In this document: in pieces, positions 34,291 through 45,846 of the stretch | Layout: each line of letters opens with the position of its first letter | Position numbering within the stretch: the stretch's first letter is position 1 | Origin: Carboxydothermus islandicus | GTDB taxonomy: Bacteria; Bacillota; Z-2901; Carboxydothermales; Carboxydothermaceae | DNA: 64,000 nucleotides | Direction: 5' to 3' | NCBI RefSeq assembly: GCF_001950325.1 | Contig: NZ_BDJL01000035.1 | Span: 62,001 to 126,000 of the forward strand | Notes under the pieces: generated by a model | The model's database searches: none | The model's input: the letters and a program-made list of their open reading frames with translations, nothing else | Told to the model about the DNA's origin: nothing | Translations under genes and position numbers: made by a program

Positions 34291-35595
34291 TTGGGGTTTA
34301 TCTGGAACAGAGAAAGGGAATGTATGTCCAGGAAGGACCTGGAAGAACTTCAGCTTGCGCGATTGAAAGCCCAGGTAAAAAGAGCCTATGAAAAAGTCCC
34401 CTTTTACCGGGAGAAATTAGAAAAGGCCGGGATTTACCCCGAAAAAATAAAGACGTTAAAGGACGTGCGGTATCTACCGGTAACGACCAAGGATGATCTT
34501 CGGGATAATTATCCCTTTGGTTTGTTTGCCGAGCCCAAGAAAAATTTGGTGCGGCTTCACGCTTCCAGCGGCACCACCGGTCGGCCTACGGTGGTGGGCT
34601 ATACCCGGGGGGATCTGGAAGTCTGGGCCGAGGTGGTGGCCCGCATCGTCACCATGGCCGGTGTTACCGACGAAGATACCGCCCAGATTGCCTTTGGCTA
34701 CGGCCTTTTTACAGGAGCTTTTGGACTTCACTATGGGTTAGAAAAAGTGGGAGCGCTGGTGGTACCCATTTCGGTGGGTAATTCCCGCCGTCAGATTCAG
34801 CTAATGCGTGATTTCGGAACCACCGCTTTAATTTGCACTCCCTCTTATTCTTTACATCTGGCGGAAACAGCCCGGGAACTGGGGATAGAGCCCAGAAGCT
34901 TGGGGCTTAAGTGGGGGCTTTTTGGCGCGGAGCCCTGGACGGAAGAAATGCGGGCGGAAATTGAAAAGCAGTGGGGAATTGTGGCAACGGACAATTATGG
35001 CTTGTCGGAAATTATCGGACCCGGAGTTTCCGGGGAGTGTCTGGAGCGAGAAGGACTTCACATTAACGAAGACCATTTTTTGGTAGAAGTGGTGGACCCG
35101 GAAACCCTGGAGCCCAGAGAACCCGGCGAAGAAGGGGAGTTAATTATAACGCCGCTGACTAAAGAAGCTTTACCTCTACTACGCTACCGGACCCGGGACA
35201 TCAGTAAAATTAATCCCGAACCCTGCCGCTGCGGCCGGACCACCGCCCGGATGCAGCGGGTGAAAGGGAGAACCGATGATATGTTGATTATCCGGGGGGT
35301 CAACGTTTTTCCCTCGCAAATTGAAAGCGTCTTAATGGAAATTGAAGGCACAGCTCCCCATTATCAGCTCATACTTTCCAAACGGGGATATCTGGACGAG
35401 TTAGAAGTGCAGGTAGAAATCGAAGAAAAGTTTTTTACCGGAAAGTTTAAAGACCTTGAACAACTAACCCGCGCAATAGAAGAACGTCTTGCTTCAACCC
35501 TGCAGATTTCGGCCAAGGTAAAGCTTTTAGAGCCCAGATCTTTAGAACGCTCCGAAGGTAAAGCCAAAAGAGTTATAGATTTAAGAAAGATTTGA
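34291..35595 (+). CDS. paaK: Phenylacetate-CoA ligase
   Basis: The 434-residue adenylate-forming enzyme activates phenylacetate (or a related aryl acid) with ATP and CoA. Motifs include [16 protein letters not shown] (P-loop), [23 protein letters not shown] and [20 protein letters not shown], typical of PaaK. The N-terminus [19 protein letters not shown] fits the family when TTG at 34291 is used, which has GGGGAG six bases upstream. Coupled to IorAB it can turn aryl acetates into CoA esters, or run in reverse to conserve ATP during amino acid fermentation. Confidence 0.92.
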   Translation: MGFIWNRERECMSRKDLEELQLARLKAQVKRAYEKVPFYREKLEKAGIYPEKIKTLKDVRYLPVTTKDDLRDNYPFGLFAEPKKNLVRLHASSGTTGRPTVVGYTRGDLEVWAEVVARIVTMAGVTDEDTAQIAFGYGLFTGAFGLHYGLEKVGALVVPISVGNSRRQIQLMRDFGTTALICTPSYSLHLAETARELGIEPRSLGLKWGLFGAEPWTEEMRAEIEKQWGIVATDNYGLSEIIGPGVSGECLEREGLHINEDHFLVEVVDPETLEPREPGEEGELIITPLTKEALPLLRYRTRDISKINPEPCRCGRTTARMQRVKGRTDDMLIIRGVNVFPSQIESVLMEIEGTAPHYQLILSKRGYLDELEVQVEIEEKFFTGKFKDLEQLTRAIEERLASTLQISAKVKLLEPRSLERSEGKAKRVIDLRKI

Positions 35596-35610
35596 GAAAG
35601 GGGATAGAGG

Positions 35611-37356
35611 ATGGCCAGGTTAATGACCGGAAACGAAGCGATTGCCCGGGGTGCTTTTGAAGCAGGGATTAAAATTGGGGTGGGCTATCCCGGTACTCCC
35701 AGTACGGAGATATTGGAGAATTTTGCCAGGTACCCGGGAGTCTATGCCCAGTGGTCCCCCAATGAAAAAGTGGCCTTAGAGGTGGGGATTGGAGCTGCCC
35801 TTGCCGGAGCTCGAACCCTGGTAACCATGAAACATGTGGGGGTGAACGTGGCAGCGGATCCGCTTTTAACCTTGAGCTATACCGGTGTAAATGCGGGGCT
35901 GGTGCTGGTCTCCGCCGATGACCCGGGGATGCACAGTTCCCAGAACGAACAGGATAACCGCTATTACGGTAAATTAGCTAAAATACCGGTACTGGAGCCC
36001 TCGGACAGTGAAGAGGCCCGGAAGTTTGTGAAACTTGCCTGTGAATTAAGCGAAGAGTTTGATACACCGGTTATTTTAAGGACAACCACCCGGATTGCCC
36101 ATACCCATACTTTGGTAGAAGAAGAGGAACCTCAAATAGTCCCTTTAAAACCATACCAGAAAAACCCTCAAAAGTACGTAATGGTTCCGGGAAATGCCCG
36201 CCTGCGCCATCAGGTGGTGGAGGAGCGAAGGCAGAAGCTTCTGGAATATTCCGAAAATACTCCGATAAACCGGATAGAAGAGGGAACGGGGGATGTGGGT
36301 TTTATCACATCGGGAATAAGCTACCAGTACGTTAAAGAAGCTTTTCCCGGCTTCCCGGTTTTAAAGCTGGGATTTACCTGGCCCCTTCCGGAAAAACTTA
36401 TTTTAAAATTTGCCGAAAAGGTTAAAACCATCATAGTGGTAGAAGAATTAGAGCCGTATATAGAAGAACACGTGCGCGCCCTGGGGTTAAAAGTCGTGGG
36501 CAAGGAAATTATTCCCCGTACCGGTGAGTTAAACCACCAAATCGTGAAAAGGGCGGTTTTAAAATATTTAGGAGAGGAAATAGTCGATTCCCTTGAGGAG
36601 TTAGATTTACCCCAGAGGCCGCCGGTAATGTGTCCGGGCTGTCCTCACCGGCCGGTGTTTTATACTTTAAGCGAACTTAAACTTACGGTAACCGGTGATA
36701 TCGGCTGCTACACTTTGGGGGTGATGCCGCCCTTTGGAGCTATTGATACGACCGTTTGCATGGGGGCGGGCATCGGGATGGCCTTAGGAATGGAAAAAGC
36801 CAATCCGGAGTTTTCAAAGAAAACGGTAGCGGTAATTGGCGATTCAACTTTTTTACATTCGGGGATTACACCGTTACTCGATATGGTATATAATGGAGGC
36901 AAAGGGACTATATTAATACTGGATAACCGCACCACGGCAATGACCGGCCATCAGCCTCATCCGGCAACGGGTCAAACCTTAATGGGAGAGCCGGCACCAC
37001 AGGTGGATTTTGAGGCGTTAGTTAGGGCGTTAGGGGTAAAGCGGGTTACGACCGTTGATCCCTTTGATTTGCAGCGACTTAAAGCCGTAATAGCCGAGGA
37101 AGTAGCGGCCGGAGAGGTATCGGTAGTGGTGGTGCGGCGGGAATGTGCGCTGTTGCCCAATCAAACCAAAGAGCCCCTGATGATAATTTCTGAAAAGTGT
37201 ACCGGTTGCCAGCGCTGTTTAAAGCTTGGCTGCCCCGCAATAGCGTTTAAAGACAAAAAGGCTTTGATTGACCCGCTTTTATGTAACGGTTGCGGGGTGT
37301 GTGCGCAAATTTGTAAATTTTCGGCCATAATTAAGGGTGGTGATTCCCTTGGATAA
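35611..37356 (+). CDS. iorA: Indolepyruvate ferredoxin oxidoreductase, alpha subunit
   Basis: The 581-residue enzyme decarboxylates aryl pyruvates to aryl-acyl-CoA, reducing ferredoxin. The N-terminus has GYPGTPSTEI; the thiamine-binding half has CPGCPHRP, GDIGCYTLG and GDSTFLHSG; the C-terminus has two [4Fe-4S] motifs (CTGCQRCLKLGCP and CNGCGVCAQIC). GGGGATAGAGG precedes the ATG. It overlaps iorB by eight bases. Confidence 0.95.
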   Translation: MARLMTGNEAIARGAFEAGIKIGVGYPGTPSTEILENFARYPGVYAQWSPNEKVALEVGIGAALAGARTLVTMKHVGVNVAADPLLTLSYTGVNAGLVLVSADDPGMHSSQNEQDNRYYGKLAKIPVLEPSDSEEARKFVKLACELSEEFDTPVILRTTTRIAHTHTLVEEEEPQIVPLKPYQKNPQKYVMVPGNARLRHQVVEERRQKLLEYSENTPINRIEEGTGDVGFITSGISYQYVKEAFPGFPVLKLGFTWPLPEKLILKFAEKVKTIIVVEELEPYIEEHVRALGLKVVGKEIIPRTGELNHQIVKRAVLKYLGEEIVDSLEELDLPQRPPVMCPGCPHRPVFYTLSELKLTVTGDIGCYTLGVMPPFGAIDTTVCMGAGIGMALGMEKANPEFSKKTVAVIGDSTFLHSGITPLLDMVYNGGKGTILILDNRTTAMTGHQPHPATGQTLMGEPAPQVDFEALVRALGVKRVTTVDPFDLQRLKAVIAEEVAAGEVSVVVVRRECALLPNQTKEPLMIISEKCTGCQRCLKLGCPAIAFKDKKALIDPLLCNGCGVCAQICKFSAIIKGGDSLG

Positions 37357-37912
37357 AAATCTTTTACTGGCCGGAGTTGGCGGGCAGGGGACTATCTTAG
37401 CAAGTAAAATTATTGCCGGGGTAGCGGAAAAGGCTGGACTTGATGTTAAAGTAGCCGAAGTCCACGGGATGGCCCAGCGGGGAGGAGCGGTGGTCACGTA
37501 TCTTCGCTTTGGCGAAAAGGTAAATTCTCCGTTAATTGCTCATAGAGAAGCGGACTTTCTTTTAGCTTTTGAAAAGTTAGAGGCCTTAAGATGGCTTTCA
37601 TACTTAAAGCCGGAAGGCCTGGCTTTAGTTAACGACATGGAAATTTATCCTCTGCCGGTACTGACCGGTAAAGCTTTTTACCCGGATTTTCGGGAAAGGG
37701 CTCAAGGAGTAAGTTTTAACTTGATTCCTGCCCGGGAAATTGCGAGAACACTAAACAATCCCCGGGGAATTAACATGGTTCTTTTAGGATTTTTAGCAAA
37801 GAGGCTTACTTTCCCTAAAGAAGCCTGGCTTGAGGAAATTCAAAATCGCTCGGGAAAGTTTTCGGAAGCTAATATTGCCTGTTTTCAAGCAGGATTTAAT
37901 TATGGAGAATAG
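37349..37912 (+). CDS. iorB: Indolepyruvate ferredoxin oxidoreductase, beta subunit
   Basis: The 187-residue gamma-type subunit starts with NLLLAGVGGQGTILASKII and contains HGMAQRGGAVVTYLRFG, the family signatures. TTG at 37349 is chosen because GGGTGGTGA lies seven bases upstream and this gives the usual N-terminus; two GTG codons at 37337 and 37340 lie inside that site. The gene ends the operon. Confidence 0.93.
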   Translation: MDKNLLLAGVGGQGTILASKIIAGVAEKAGLDVKVAEVHGMAQRGGAVVTYLRFGEKVNSPLIAHREADFLLAFEKLEALRWLSYLKPEGLALVNDMEIYPLPVLTGKAFYPDFRERAQGVSFNLIPAREIARTLNNPRGINMVLLGFLAKRLTFPKEAWLEEIQNRSGKFSEANIACFQAGFNYGE

Positions 37913-37950
37913 GAAAGAGGGTTTTTCTACCTTCTTTCCTTTTTATTTTT
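37911..37950 (+). terminator. Terminator after iorB
   Basis: AGGAAAGAGGG and CCTTCTTTCCT pair across TTTTTCTA, followed by TTTTATTTTT. Confidence 0.8.
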
Positions 37951-37983
37951 AAAAATTACTTTATTCCAAGGAGGAATGCCAAA

Positions 37984-38406
37984 GTGAAAAAGGAAGTTTT
38001 AATTACCATCAGGGGAAGCCAGAGAAATGAGTGGGGGGAGGAAGACACCATTGAGCTCACGACCCTGGGGTATCTTTACAAAAAACCCGATTGCTACTAT
38101 TTAGTGTATCATGAGTCGGAGCTTTCCGGAATGGAGGGTACAACTACCACCATTAAAGTGGAACCATCCCGGGTTACCTTAAACCGTATGGGGAAAAATG
38201 AACAAAAGTCGGTGTTTGAGCAGGGTGTTTTTCACGAGTGCATGTATATTACTCCCTTTGGCATGATGAGTTTGGCGGTTCATCCTTCGGAAGTATTTAT
38301 AGACTTGACAGAAATGGGTGGGACGATTAAGCTTTTATATGAATTAAATTTAGAGCGGCAAAAGGTTTCCGACAACTTTTTGTCTATCGAGGTCAAGGAG
38401 GCTTGA
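37984..38406 (+). CDS. DUF1934 (YwiB-like) beta-barrel protein
   Basis: The 140-residue protein has alternating strands and the family patterns KPDCYYLVYHESELSGMEGTTTTIKVE and MYITPFGMMSLAVHP. DUF1934 members form small beta barrels of unknown role and stand before argS in Bacillus (ywiB-argS), the same order as here. It starts at GTG with AAGGAGG nine bases upstream. Confidence 0.88.
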   Translation: MKKEVLITIRGSQRNEWGEEDTIELTTLGYLYKKPDCYYLVYHESELSGMEGTTTTIKVEPSRVTLNRMGKNEQKSVFEQGVFHECMYITPFGMMSLAVHPSEVFIDLTEMGGTIKLLYELNLERQKVSDNFLSIEVKEA

Positions 38407-38408
38407 AA

Positions 38409-40082
38409 GTGGGGTATCTTTTACAGAGAATTACGGGGGAGATTGCGGAAAATCTAAGAAAAGCGGCGGTGAAAGCGGGGTATTTGGACCCTTCGGACGA
38501 GTTTGCTTTTGAACTGGAAAAACCCAAAGAAAAAGCCCACGGAGATTTAGCCACTAACTTAGCAATGCTTCTTACCAAAAAGGCGCGGAAAAATCCGCGG
38601 GAAATCGCAGCGACCTTGTTGGAGTATTTAGAGATTCCAGCGGTAGTGGAACGGGTGGAGATTGCCGGACCGGGATTTATAAACTTTTACTTCAAAAAAG
38701 ATTGGGCTTTAGATGTAATCCCGGAAATTTTAAACGCTGGGGAGAAGTACGGACGTTTGTCTATAGGGTCTGGAAAGAAGGTTCAGGTAGAGTTTGTTTC
38801 CGCTAACCCCACGGGACTTCTGCACATGGGTAACGGCCGGGGTGCAGCATTGGGGGATATCCTTGCCAATATTTTAGCGGAAGCGGGGTATGAAGTATCC
38901 CGGGAGTACTACATTAACGATGCGGGCAATCAAATTGAAAACTTTAACAAATCGGTGGAAGCCCGGTATTTAGAACTATTAGGGTATAAAGTGGAATTTC
39001 CCGAAGAAGGATACCACGGGGAAGATATTATTGATACAGCGCGCAATATCGTTGCCCGCTTTGGGGACCGTTTTATCCATCTTCCCGAAAAAGAAAGGCA
39101 GGAAACTCTCGGGAAAATTGCTCTGGAAGAAAAATTACAGTCCATTAAAAAGTCATTGGAAAATTTTGGTGTAAAATACGATGTCTGGTTTTCCGAAAGA
39201 TCGCTCCATGAATCCGGCGAAGTTGAAAAAACCGTAAAACTTTTATTAGAGCGGGGTTATTTATACGAAAAGGATGGAGCCCTCTGGTTTGCCGCTTCGA
39301 AGTTAGGCGAGGAAAAAGATGAAGTGCTGGTCCGGAAAAATGGTGTGCCGACGTATTATGCTGCCGATATTGCTTATCACAAAAATAAGTTTGACCGGGG
39401 CTTTGACCTGGTAATCAACATCTGGGGAGCTGACCATCACGGCCATGTAAGCCGGATGAAAACTGCCCTTAAAGCCTTAGGCTATGATCCGGAACGGCTT
39501 ATTGTGATCTTAATGCAGTTAGTCCGCCTTTTCCAGGGCGGGGAATTAGTGCGGATGTCCAAAAGAACCGGGCAGTACATTACTTTAGATGAACTGGTGG
39601 AAGAAGTGGGAGTTGATGCTGCCCGCTACTTCTTTGTCATGCGCAGCCACGATGCCCATCTGGATTTTGACCTGGATTTGGCCAAAGAGAAATCCAGCGA
39701 AAACCCGGTTTACTATATTCAGTATGCCCATGCCCGGATAATGAGCCTTTACCGGCAGTGTAACGAGCAGGGAGTTAACCTGCCTCCGGTGGAGGATGTG
39801 GATTTAACGATTCTAAGCAGTGAAGCGGAATTAGAGCTTTTACGCCATCTGGCTGAGTTTCCGGTGGAAATAGAAAAATGTGCTACTGCCTTAGCTCCTC
39901 ACCACCTGGCAAGATACCTCCATGAATTAGCGGGGTATTTCCACACCTTTTACAACAGCTGCCGGGTTTTAGGGGTAGAGGAAAACTTAAGTAAAGCCCG
40001 GTTACTATTAGTTGAAGCAACCCGGATCGTGCTTAGAAAAGGATTAAAAATGCTGGGCGTTTCAGCTCCGGAGAAAATGTAA
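38409..40082 (+). CDS. argS: Arginyl-tRNA synthetase
   Basis: The 557-residue class I synthetase has an N-terminal Arg_S add-on domain (about 1-90), the HIGH-type motif ANPTGLLHMGNGRGA, LRLFQGGELVRMSKRTG (KMSK-type, MSKRTG) and a C-terminal DALR domain (about 440-557). GTG at 38409 is chosen because AAGGAGG lies eight bases upstream; the TTG at 38403 is too close to it. The DUF1934 stop lies two bases ahead. Confidence 0.96.
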   Translation: MGYLLQRITGEIAENLRKAAVKAGYLDPSDEFAFELEKPKEKAHGDLATNLAMLLTKKARKNPREIAATLLEYLEIPAVVERVEIAGPGFINFYFKKDWALDVIPEILNAGEKYGRLSIGSGKKVQVEFVSANPTGLLHMGNGRGAALGDILANILAEAGYEVSREYYINDAGNQIENFNKSVEARYLELLGYKVEFPEEGYHGEDIIDTARNIVARFGDRFIHLPEKERQETLGKIALEEKLQSIKKSLENFGVKYDVWFSERSLHESGEVEKTVKLLLERGYLYEKDGALWFAASKLGEEKDEVLVRKNGVPTYYAADIAYHKNKFDRGFDLVINIWGADHHGHVSRMKTALKALGYDPERLIVILMQLVRLFQGGELVRMSKRTGQYITLDELVEEVGVDAARYFFVMRSHDAHLDFDLDLAKEKSSENPVYYIQYAHARIMSLYRQCNEQGVNLPPVEDVDLTILSSEAELELLRHLAEFPVEIEKCATALAPHHLARYLHELAGYFHTFYNSCRVLGVEENLSKARLLLVEATRIVLRKGLKMLGVSAPEKM

Positions 40083-40090
40083 CTTTTAGC

Positions 40091-40120
40091 TTGACTTTGG
40101 CTATATTGGCCGTTTAGAAT
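40091..40120 (+). promoter_or_regulatory. Promoter of pyrG
   Basis: TTGACT (40091-40096) and TAGAAT (40115-40120) are spaced by 18 bases, about 40 bases before the start of pyrG. Confidence 0.6.
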
Positions 40121-40131
40121 GGAAAAAGTGA

Positions 40132-41766
<1,635 letters not shown>

Positions 41767-41771
41767 GAGAA

Positions 41772-41806
41772 AACCGGCTTAATATTTAGCCGGTAATTTT
41801 TTTAAA
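41772..41806 (+). terminator. Terminator after pyrG
   Basis: AACCGGCT and AGCCGGT pair across TAATATTT, followed by AATTTTTTT. This separates pyrG from spo0F. Confidence 0.85.
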
Positions 41807-41822
41807 AAAAGTTAAGACAAAA

Positions 41823-41863
41823 TTCGACATACAATGAAGGAATATAAAAGTTTTTGACGAAAT
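41823..41863 (+). promoter_or_regulatory. spo0F control region: two Spo0A boxes and a sigma-H-like promoter
   Basis: TTCGACA (41823-41829, reverse TGTCGAA) and TGACGAA (41855-41861) both match the Spo0A box TGNCGAA. Between them AAGGAATAT (41837-41845) with CGAAAT (41858-41863) about 12 bases on resembles a sigma-H promoter. Bacillus spo0F is known to be under sigma-H and Spo0A, so the arrangement makes sense. Confidence 0.6.
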
Positions 41864-41887
41864 TACAACCTTCAGGAGGCGGAAAAA

Positions 41888-42256
41888 TTGACAAAACCCT
41901 CTATTTTAATCGTAGATGATCAGCCGGGTATCATAAAACTTTTAAAAGATGCGTTAGAGTTAAAAGGTTACGTGGTTTATATTGCGGGGAACGCCGGTAC
42001 TGCTAAAGCTTTGGTTTTGGAGAAAAAACCCAGGATTTTAATTTTAGATGTAAATCTTGGCGGAGAGAATAGCTTTGCCCTGGCAGGGCAGATAAAAGAG
42101 ATCCTGCCGGAGGGGAAAATTATCTTTATTACCGCTTATCAGGAAGAGGAGATTTTAAGACGAATTCGGGAATTAGGAGGGGAAGTACTGGTTAAACCTT
42201 TTGCTTTGGAAGAGTTATACCAAAAGGTACAGTCGGTGGTTAGTAGTGATGGATGA
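41888..42256 (+). CDS. spo0F: Spo0F-like single-domain response regulator
   Basis: The 122-residue receiver has the acidic pair Asp10/Asp11 (LIVDDQPG), phospho-acceptor Asp in LILDVNLGG (about residue 54), Thr in FITAYQ and Lys in LVKPFALEEL. It has no output domain. Its place between pyrG and fba is the Bacillus spo0F position. It should relay phosphate from sporulation kinases towards Spo0B/Spo0A or act in a simpler clostridial way. It starts at TTG with AGGAGG upstream. Compared with Bacillus Spo0F the D-x-K-M-P-G after the Asp is changed to DVNLGG, so the assignment rests partly on context. Confidence 0.8.
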   Translation: MTKPSILIVDDQPGIIKLLKDALELKGYVVYIAGNAGTAKALVLEKKPRILILDVNLGGENSFALAGQIKEILPEGKIIFITAYQEEEILRRIRELGGEVLVKPFALEELYQKVQSVVSSDG

Positions 42257-42305
42257 TGGGAGATATTGTCTAATTGTGACACAAGGAATTTTTAAATTTA
42301 AGGCG

Positions 42306-42336
42306 AACTCTTCCCTTAAACGGGGAGGGGTTTTTC
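42306..42336 (+). terminator. Weak terminator after spo0F overlapping the next ribosome site
   Basis: AACTCTTCCC and GGGGAGGGGTT pair with G-U pairs across TTAAAC and are followed by TTTT. The downstream arm is also the ribosome site of the next gene, so folding would reduce its translation. Confidence 0.5.
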
Positions 42337-42337
42337 T

Positions 42338-42913
42338 ATGGTGGTTTTTCCGGAAAAAGAAGTTACTTTGCGCTGTCCAGCTTGCCAAGAAAATCAGCAG
42401 TTTAAAATATCGGTATTTAGCCTGAAAAAAAGGGAAAAAGAAGATTATTTTTGTGCCTGCGGTTTAAAGCTTTTAACCATCAGGCTTTTAAACCTGGAGG
42501 AAACGGTTGTAAGGTTGTACTTTTATGATGACAGTGAGATAAAAAGCTTGCGCTTAAAAGAATTTGTAGCTTTAGATTTTTCTTCCATAACCCCGAAAAA
42601 TAATGGGCTTAGTTTAAAACCAGGGCGTGGTTACGACCCCCTCAAAGATGAAAACTTTTTAAAAGAGTATTTTGTAGCTCCTGCGGTTATGTATGAATTG
42701 TTAAGTCACTTGGAAGGCCTTGGCTATCAGGGTAAGATTCAGTGCGAATGTAATGATTTTAAGGGAGAGTTAGAACTTTTTCCCGAGTATTTGATTTTAA
42801 GGTGCAAGAATTGTAGAAGGGAAAAAATTTTTTGGGCAACTCAGGAAGAAGATGTGCTAAAATTAGGACAGAAGGCTATACTATTAACAACGGTCACCAA
42901 AAAAGAAAAATAG
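42338..42913 (+). CDS. Zinc-ribbon-like protein of unknown function
   Basis: This 191-residue protein has no family I recognise. It carries four cysteine pairs that could bind zinc: CPAC (12-15), CAC (about 39-41), CEC (about 135-137) and CKNC (about 156-159), placed as two ribbons with beta-rich sequence between. It sits between spo0F and fba, where Bacillus has no gene. GGGGAGGGG lies seven bases before the ATG. Confidence 0.7.
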   Translation: MVVFPEKEVTLRCPACQENQQFKISVFSLKKREKEDYFCACGLKLLTIRLLNLEETVVRLYFYDDSEIKSLRLKEFVALDFSSITPKNNGLSLKPGRGYDPLKDENFLKEYFVAPAVMYELLSHLEGLGYQGKIQCECNDFKGELELFPEYLILRCKNCRREKIFWATQEEDVLKLGQKAILLTTVTKKEK

Positions 42914-42930
42914 TTAAAGGGGGAGATATC

Positions 42931-43785
42931 TTGGCTTTAGTTACGGTGGCGGAACTTTTAACCAAAGCTTACCGGGAAGGATATGCGGTTGGTGCTTTTA
43001 ACTGCAACAATATGGAAATTGTGCAAGCAATAGTTGCGGCTGCGGAAGCGGAAAACAGCCCTGTTATTATTCAGGCCAGTCAAGGGGCTATAAAATATGC
43101 GGGGATTGATTATATTGCCGCTTTAAGCCATCAGGCGGCCAAAAATGCCAAAGTACCGGTGGCCCTTCATTTAGACCATGGCACCAGTTTGGAACAGGTG
43201 ATGGCCTGCATCCGGCACGGGTTTACTTCGGTAATGATTGACGGTTCTAAATATCCCTTTGACGAAAATGTAGCGATAACCAAAAAAGTAGTGGAGCTGG
43301 CCCATGCGGTAGGCGTTTCGGTAGAAGCGGAGCTTGGTAAAATTGGCGGGACCGAGGATGATATTTCGGTGGACGAGCGGGAGGCTTTCTTTACCGACCC
43401 GGAGGAAGCCCGGGAATTTGTTGCCCGGACGGGGGTGGACTCCCTGGCGGTAGCTATTGGTACCGCCCATGGCCGTTATAAGGGAGTGCCAAAACTTGAT
43501 TTTGAACGATTGGCGAAAATCCGGGAGCTTGTACATATTCCCCTGGTGCTTCACGGTTCTTCCGGTGTTCCCGATGAGGATATCAAAAAAGCCATTTCCC
43601 TGGGTGTGGCCAAGGTAAACATCGATACCAACATTCGGGAAGCGTTTGTGGGGAAGATGCGGGAAGTTTTGGAGAAAAATCCCGATGAGATTGACCCGCG
43701 GAAAATCTTAGGTCCGGCAAGAGAAGCAGCTATTGAAATTATCCGGGAGAAAATCAGGGTATTTGGTTCTTCCAATAAAGCCTAA
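42931..43785 (+). CDS. fba: Fructose-bisphosphate aldolase, class II
   Basis: The 284-residue zinc aldolase interconverts fructose 1,6-bisphosphate with dihydroxyacetone phosphate and glyceraldehyde 3-phosphate. Motifs: [28 protein letters not shown] with the metal ligand His and base Asp, [24 protein letters not shown], and [12 protein letters not shown] at 42931 is chosen because GGGGGAG lies six bases before it; the open frame upstream overlaps the preceding gene. Confidence 0.95.
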   Translation: MALVTVAELLTKAYREGYAVGAFNCNNMEIVQAIVAAAEAENSPVIIQASQGAIKYAGIDYIAALSHQAAKNAKVPVALHLDHGTSLEQVMACIRHGFTSVMIDGSKYPFDENVAITKKVVELAHAVGVSVEAELGKIGGTEDDISVDEREAFFTDPEEAREFVARTGVDSLAVAIGTAHGRYKGVPKLDFERLAKIRELVHIPLVLHGSSGVPDEDIKKAISLGVAKVNIDTNIREAFVGKMREVLEKNPDEIDPRKILGPAREAAIEIIREKIRVFGSSNKA

Positions 43786-43796
43786 GAGGTGTTGTT

Positions 43797-44441
43797 ATGG
43801 AAATTTTTTTGGACACCGCCAATATTGAGGAGATAAAAAAGGGAGCAAGTCTGGGAATTATTTCCGGAGTTACCACCAACCCTTCCTTAATTGCCAGGGA
43901 AGGCCGGGACTTAAAAGAAGTAGTAATGGAAATAGCCGGCCTTATAGATGGGCCGATTTCCGCCGAGGTTATTAGCCTCGAGTATGAAGGGATGGTGAAG
44001 GAGGCGGAGGAGTTATCAAAACTTCATCCCAATATTACCATTAAAATTCCCATGACCTGGGATGGTGTCCGGGCGGTAAAAACCCTATCCCAAAAGGGGA
44101 TTAAAACCAATGTAACTTTGGTTTTTTCGGCAAACCAGGCCCTGCTGGCGGCCTTGGCCGGAGCTACTTTTGTCAGTCCCTTTGTGGGAAGGCTTGATGA
44201 TACCGGACATGATGGTGTTTATTTAATTGAAGAGATCAAAGCTATTTATGAAAATTATAATTTTAAGACCAAAATCATAGCGGCAAGTATCCGGCATCCG
44301 TTGCACGTGACCCAGGTAGCCAAAGCCGGGGCGGATATTGCAACGGTACCCTTTAAAGTCTTAACCCAAATGTTTGCCCACCCTCAAACCAAGGAAGGTA
44401 TTGAAAAGTTTTTAGCCGACTGGCAAGCTATGAAAAGATAA
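43797..44441 (+). CDS. tal: Transaldolase (small FSA/TalC type)
   Basis: The 214-residue enzyme has the family motifs [27 protein letters not shown], the Schiff-base lysine in [12 protein letters not shown], and [18 protein letters not shown]. It matches ywjH/tal, which follows fba in Bacillus. It works in the non-oxidative pentose phosphate pathway or as a fructose 6-phosphate aldolase. Confidence 0.95.
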   Translation: MEIFLDTANIEEIKKGASLGIISGVTTNPSLIAREGRDLKEVVMEIAGLIDGPISAEVISLEYEGMVKEAEELSKLHPNITIKIPMTWDGVRAVKTLSQKGIKTNVTLVFSANQALLAALAGATFVSPFVGRLDDTGHDGVYLIEEIKAIYENYNFKTKIIAASIRHPLHVTQVAKAGADIATVPFKVLTQMFAHPQTKEGIEKFLADWQAMKR

Positions 44442-44446
44442 CAAAA

Positions 44447-44484
44447 CGGGCGGAATATTTTCCGCCCGCTCTTCCCTCTTTTTT
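44447..44484 (+). terminator. Terminator after tal
   Basis: CGGGCGG and CCGCCCG pair across AATATTTT, followed by CTCTTCCCTCTTTTTT; the T run is displaced. Confidence 0.7.
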
Positions 44485-44568
44485 CTCGCCTTTTTTGTTT
44501 CCCGGAACTGTTTTCTAAAACTAAGTTAAAAAAAATACTGGCTATTTATAAAAGGAGGCACGGTTCTT

Positions 44569-45846
44569 TTGCTTACCAAGGAACAGCTGGAACAAAAGAC
44601 CATAAAGGAGCTTTATGCTCTTGCTCGGGAACTGGAACTGCCCGGTTACTACCGTTTGAAGAAGCAGGAGTTAGTGTTTGAATTAGCAAAAGTTTTTGCC
44701 CAAAAAGCCAAAGAGCAGGAACAAAAGGAAAGTTTACTAACGGCTTCCGGGGTACTGGAAGTTTTACCCGATGGGTATGGTTTTCTACGACCCTTTAAGT
44801 TTTTGCCCAGTCAGGACGATATTTATGTTTCACCCTCGCAAATAAGAAAATTTGACTTAAGAACCGGCGACCAGGTGTTTGGGGTAATAAGACCTCCCAA
44901 GGAAAACGAACGGTATTTTGCCCTGCTGCGGGTGGAGAAGGTAAACGGAAAGGAGCCCGAGACTTCTCCCGAAAGGCTCCACTTTGATGCGTTAACTCCC
45001 CTGTATCCCCAGGATCGGCTGTATCTGGAGACAGCGCCCGATGAGGTGTCGGCCCGGCTGATTGATTTAATTGCCCCGATAGGCAAAGGACAGAGGGGTT
45101 TAATTGTTGCTCCGCCCAAAGCCGGAAAAACAGTTTTGTTAAAGCAGATTGCCAACAGTTTAATTAAAAATTATCCCGACCTTTACCTCATTGTCCTTTT
45201 AATTGATGAACGGCCGGAAGAGGTTACCGATATTGAACGATCGGTCAAAGGAGAAGTGGTAAGTTCAACTTTTGATGAGCATCCGGAAAACCACGTTAAA
45301 GTGGCGGAAATGGTACTGGAGCGGGCCAAAAGGCTGGTGGAGCATAAATACGATGTGGTTATCTTATTGGACAGTATCACGCGGTTGGCCCGGGCCTATA
45401 ACTTGGTTATTCCGCCCAGCGGCCGGACGCTTTCGGGAGGGGTGGACCCGGCGGCCCTTTATAAACCCAAGTGGTTTTTTGGGGCTGCCCGGAATATTGA
45501 AGAAGGGGGAAGCCTGACCATACTGGCGACGGCCCTGGTGGAAACGGGCAGCCGGATGGATGATGTTATTTTTGAAGAGTTTAAAGGCACCGGCAACATG
45601 GAGCTGATTTTAGATAGAAAATTAGCCGAGAGGCGAATTTTCCCGGCGGTGGACGTTCAGCGCTCCGGCACCAGAAAGGAAGAGCTTTTGTTTACTCCGG
45701 AAGAGTTGGAGTTTGCCTGGAAGCTTAGAAATGAACTTTCAAACCTTACTTCCCAGGATGCGACTGAATACTTAATAAACCTTATTAAAAAGACCAGGAG
45801 CAATGAAGAACTAATCGAACGCTATTTAAGGAAGAGCAGGGCATGA
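44569..45846 (+). CDS. rho: Transcription termination factor Rho
   Basis: The 425-residue hexameric RNA helicase has an N-terminal SAP-like part, the RNA-binding cold-shock domain ([27 protein letters not shown], about residues 66-92), Walker [11 protein letters not shown], Walker [16 protein letters not shown] and the Q-loop segment. It starts at TTG; GGAGG lies about ten bases upstream. Rho follows the fba-tal region as in Bacillus, without murA and glpX. Confidence 0.97.
   Translation: MLTKEQLEQKTIKELYALARELELPGYYRLKKQELVFELAKVFAQKAKEQEQKESLLTASGVLEVLPDGYGFLRPFKFLPSQDDIYVSPSQIRKFDLRTGDQVFGVIRPPKENERYFALLRVEKVNGKEPETSPERLHFDALTPLYPQDRLYLETAPDEVSARLIDLIAPIGKGQRGLIVAPPKAGKTVLLKQIANSLIKNYPDLYLIVLLIDERPEEVTDIERSVKGEVVSSTFDEHPENHVKVAEMVLERAKRLVEHKYDVVILLDSITRLARAYNLVIPPSGRTLSGGVDPAALYKPKWFFGAARNIEEGGSLTILATALVETGSRMDDVIFEEFKGTGNMELILDRKLAERRIFPAVDVQRSGTRKEELLFTPEELEFAWKLRNELSNLTSQDATEYLINLIKKTRSNEELIERYLRKSRA

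Noticed and set aside
43171-43554. Frame of 127 codons opposite fba
   Set aside because: Antisense of a well-conserved aldolase; no ribosome site or recognisable protein.
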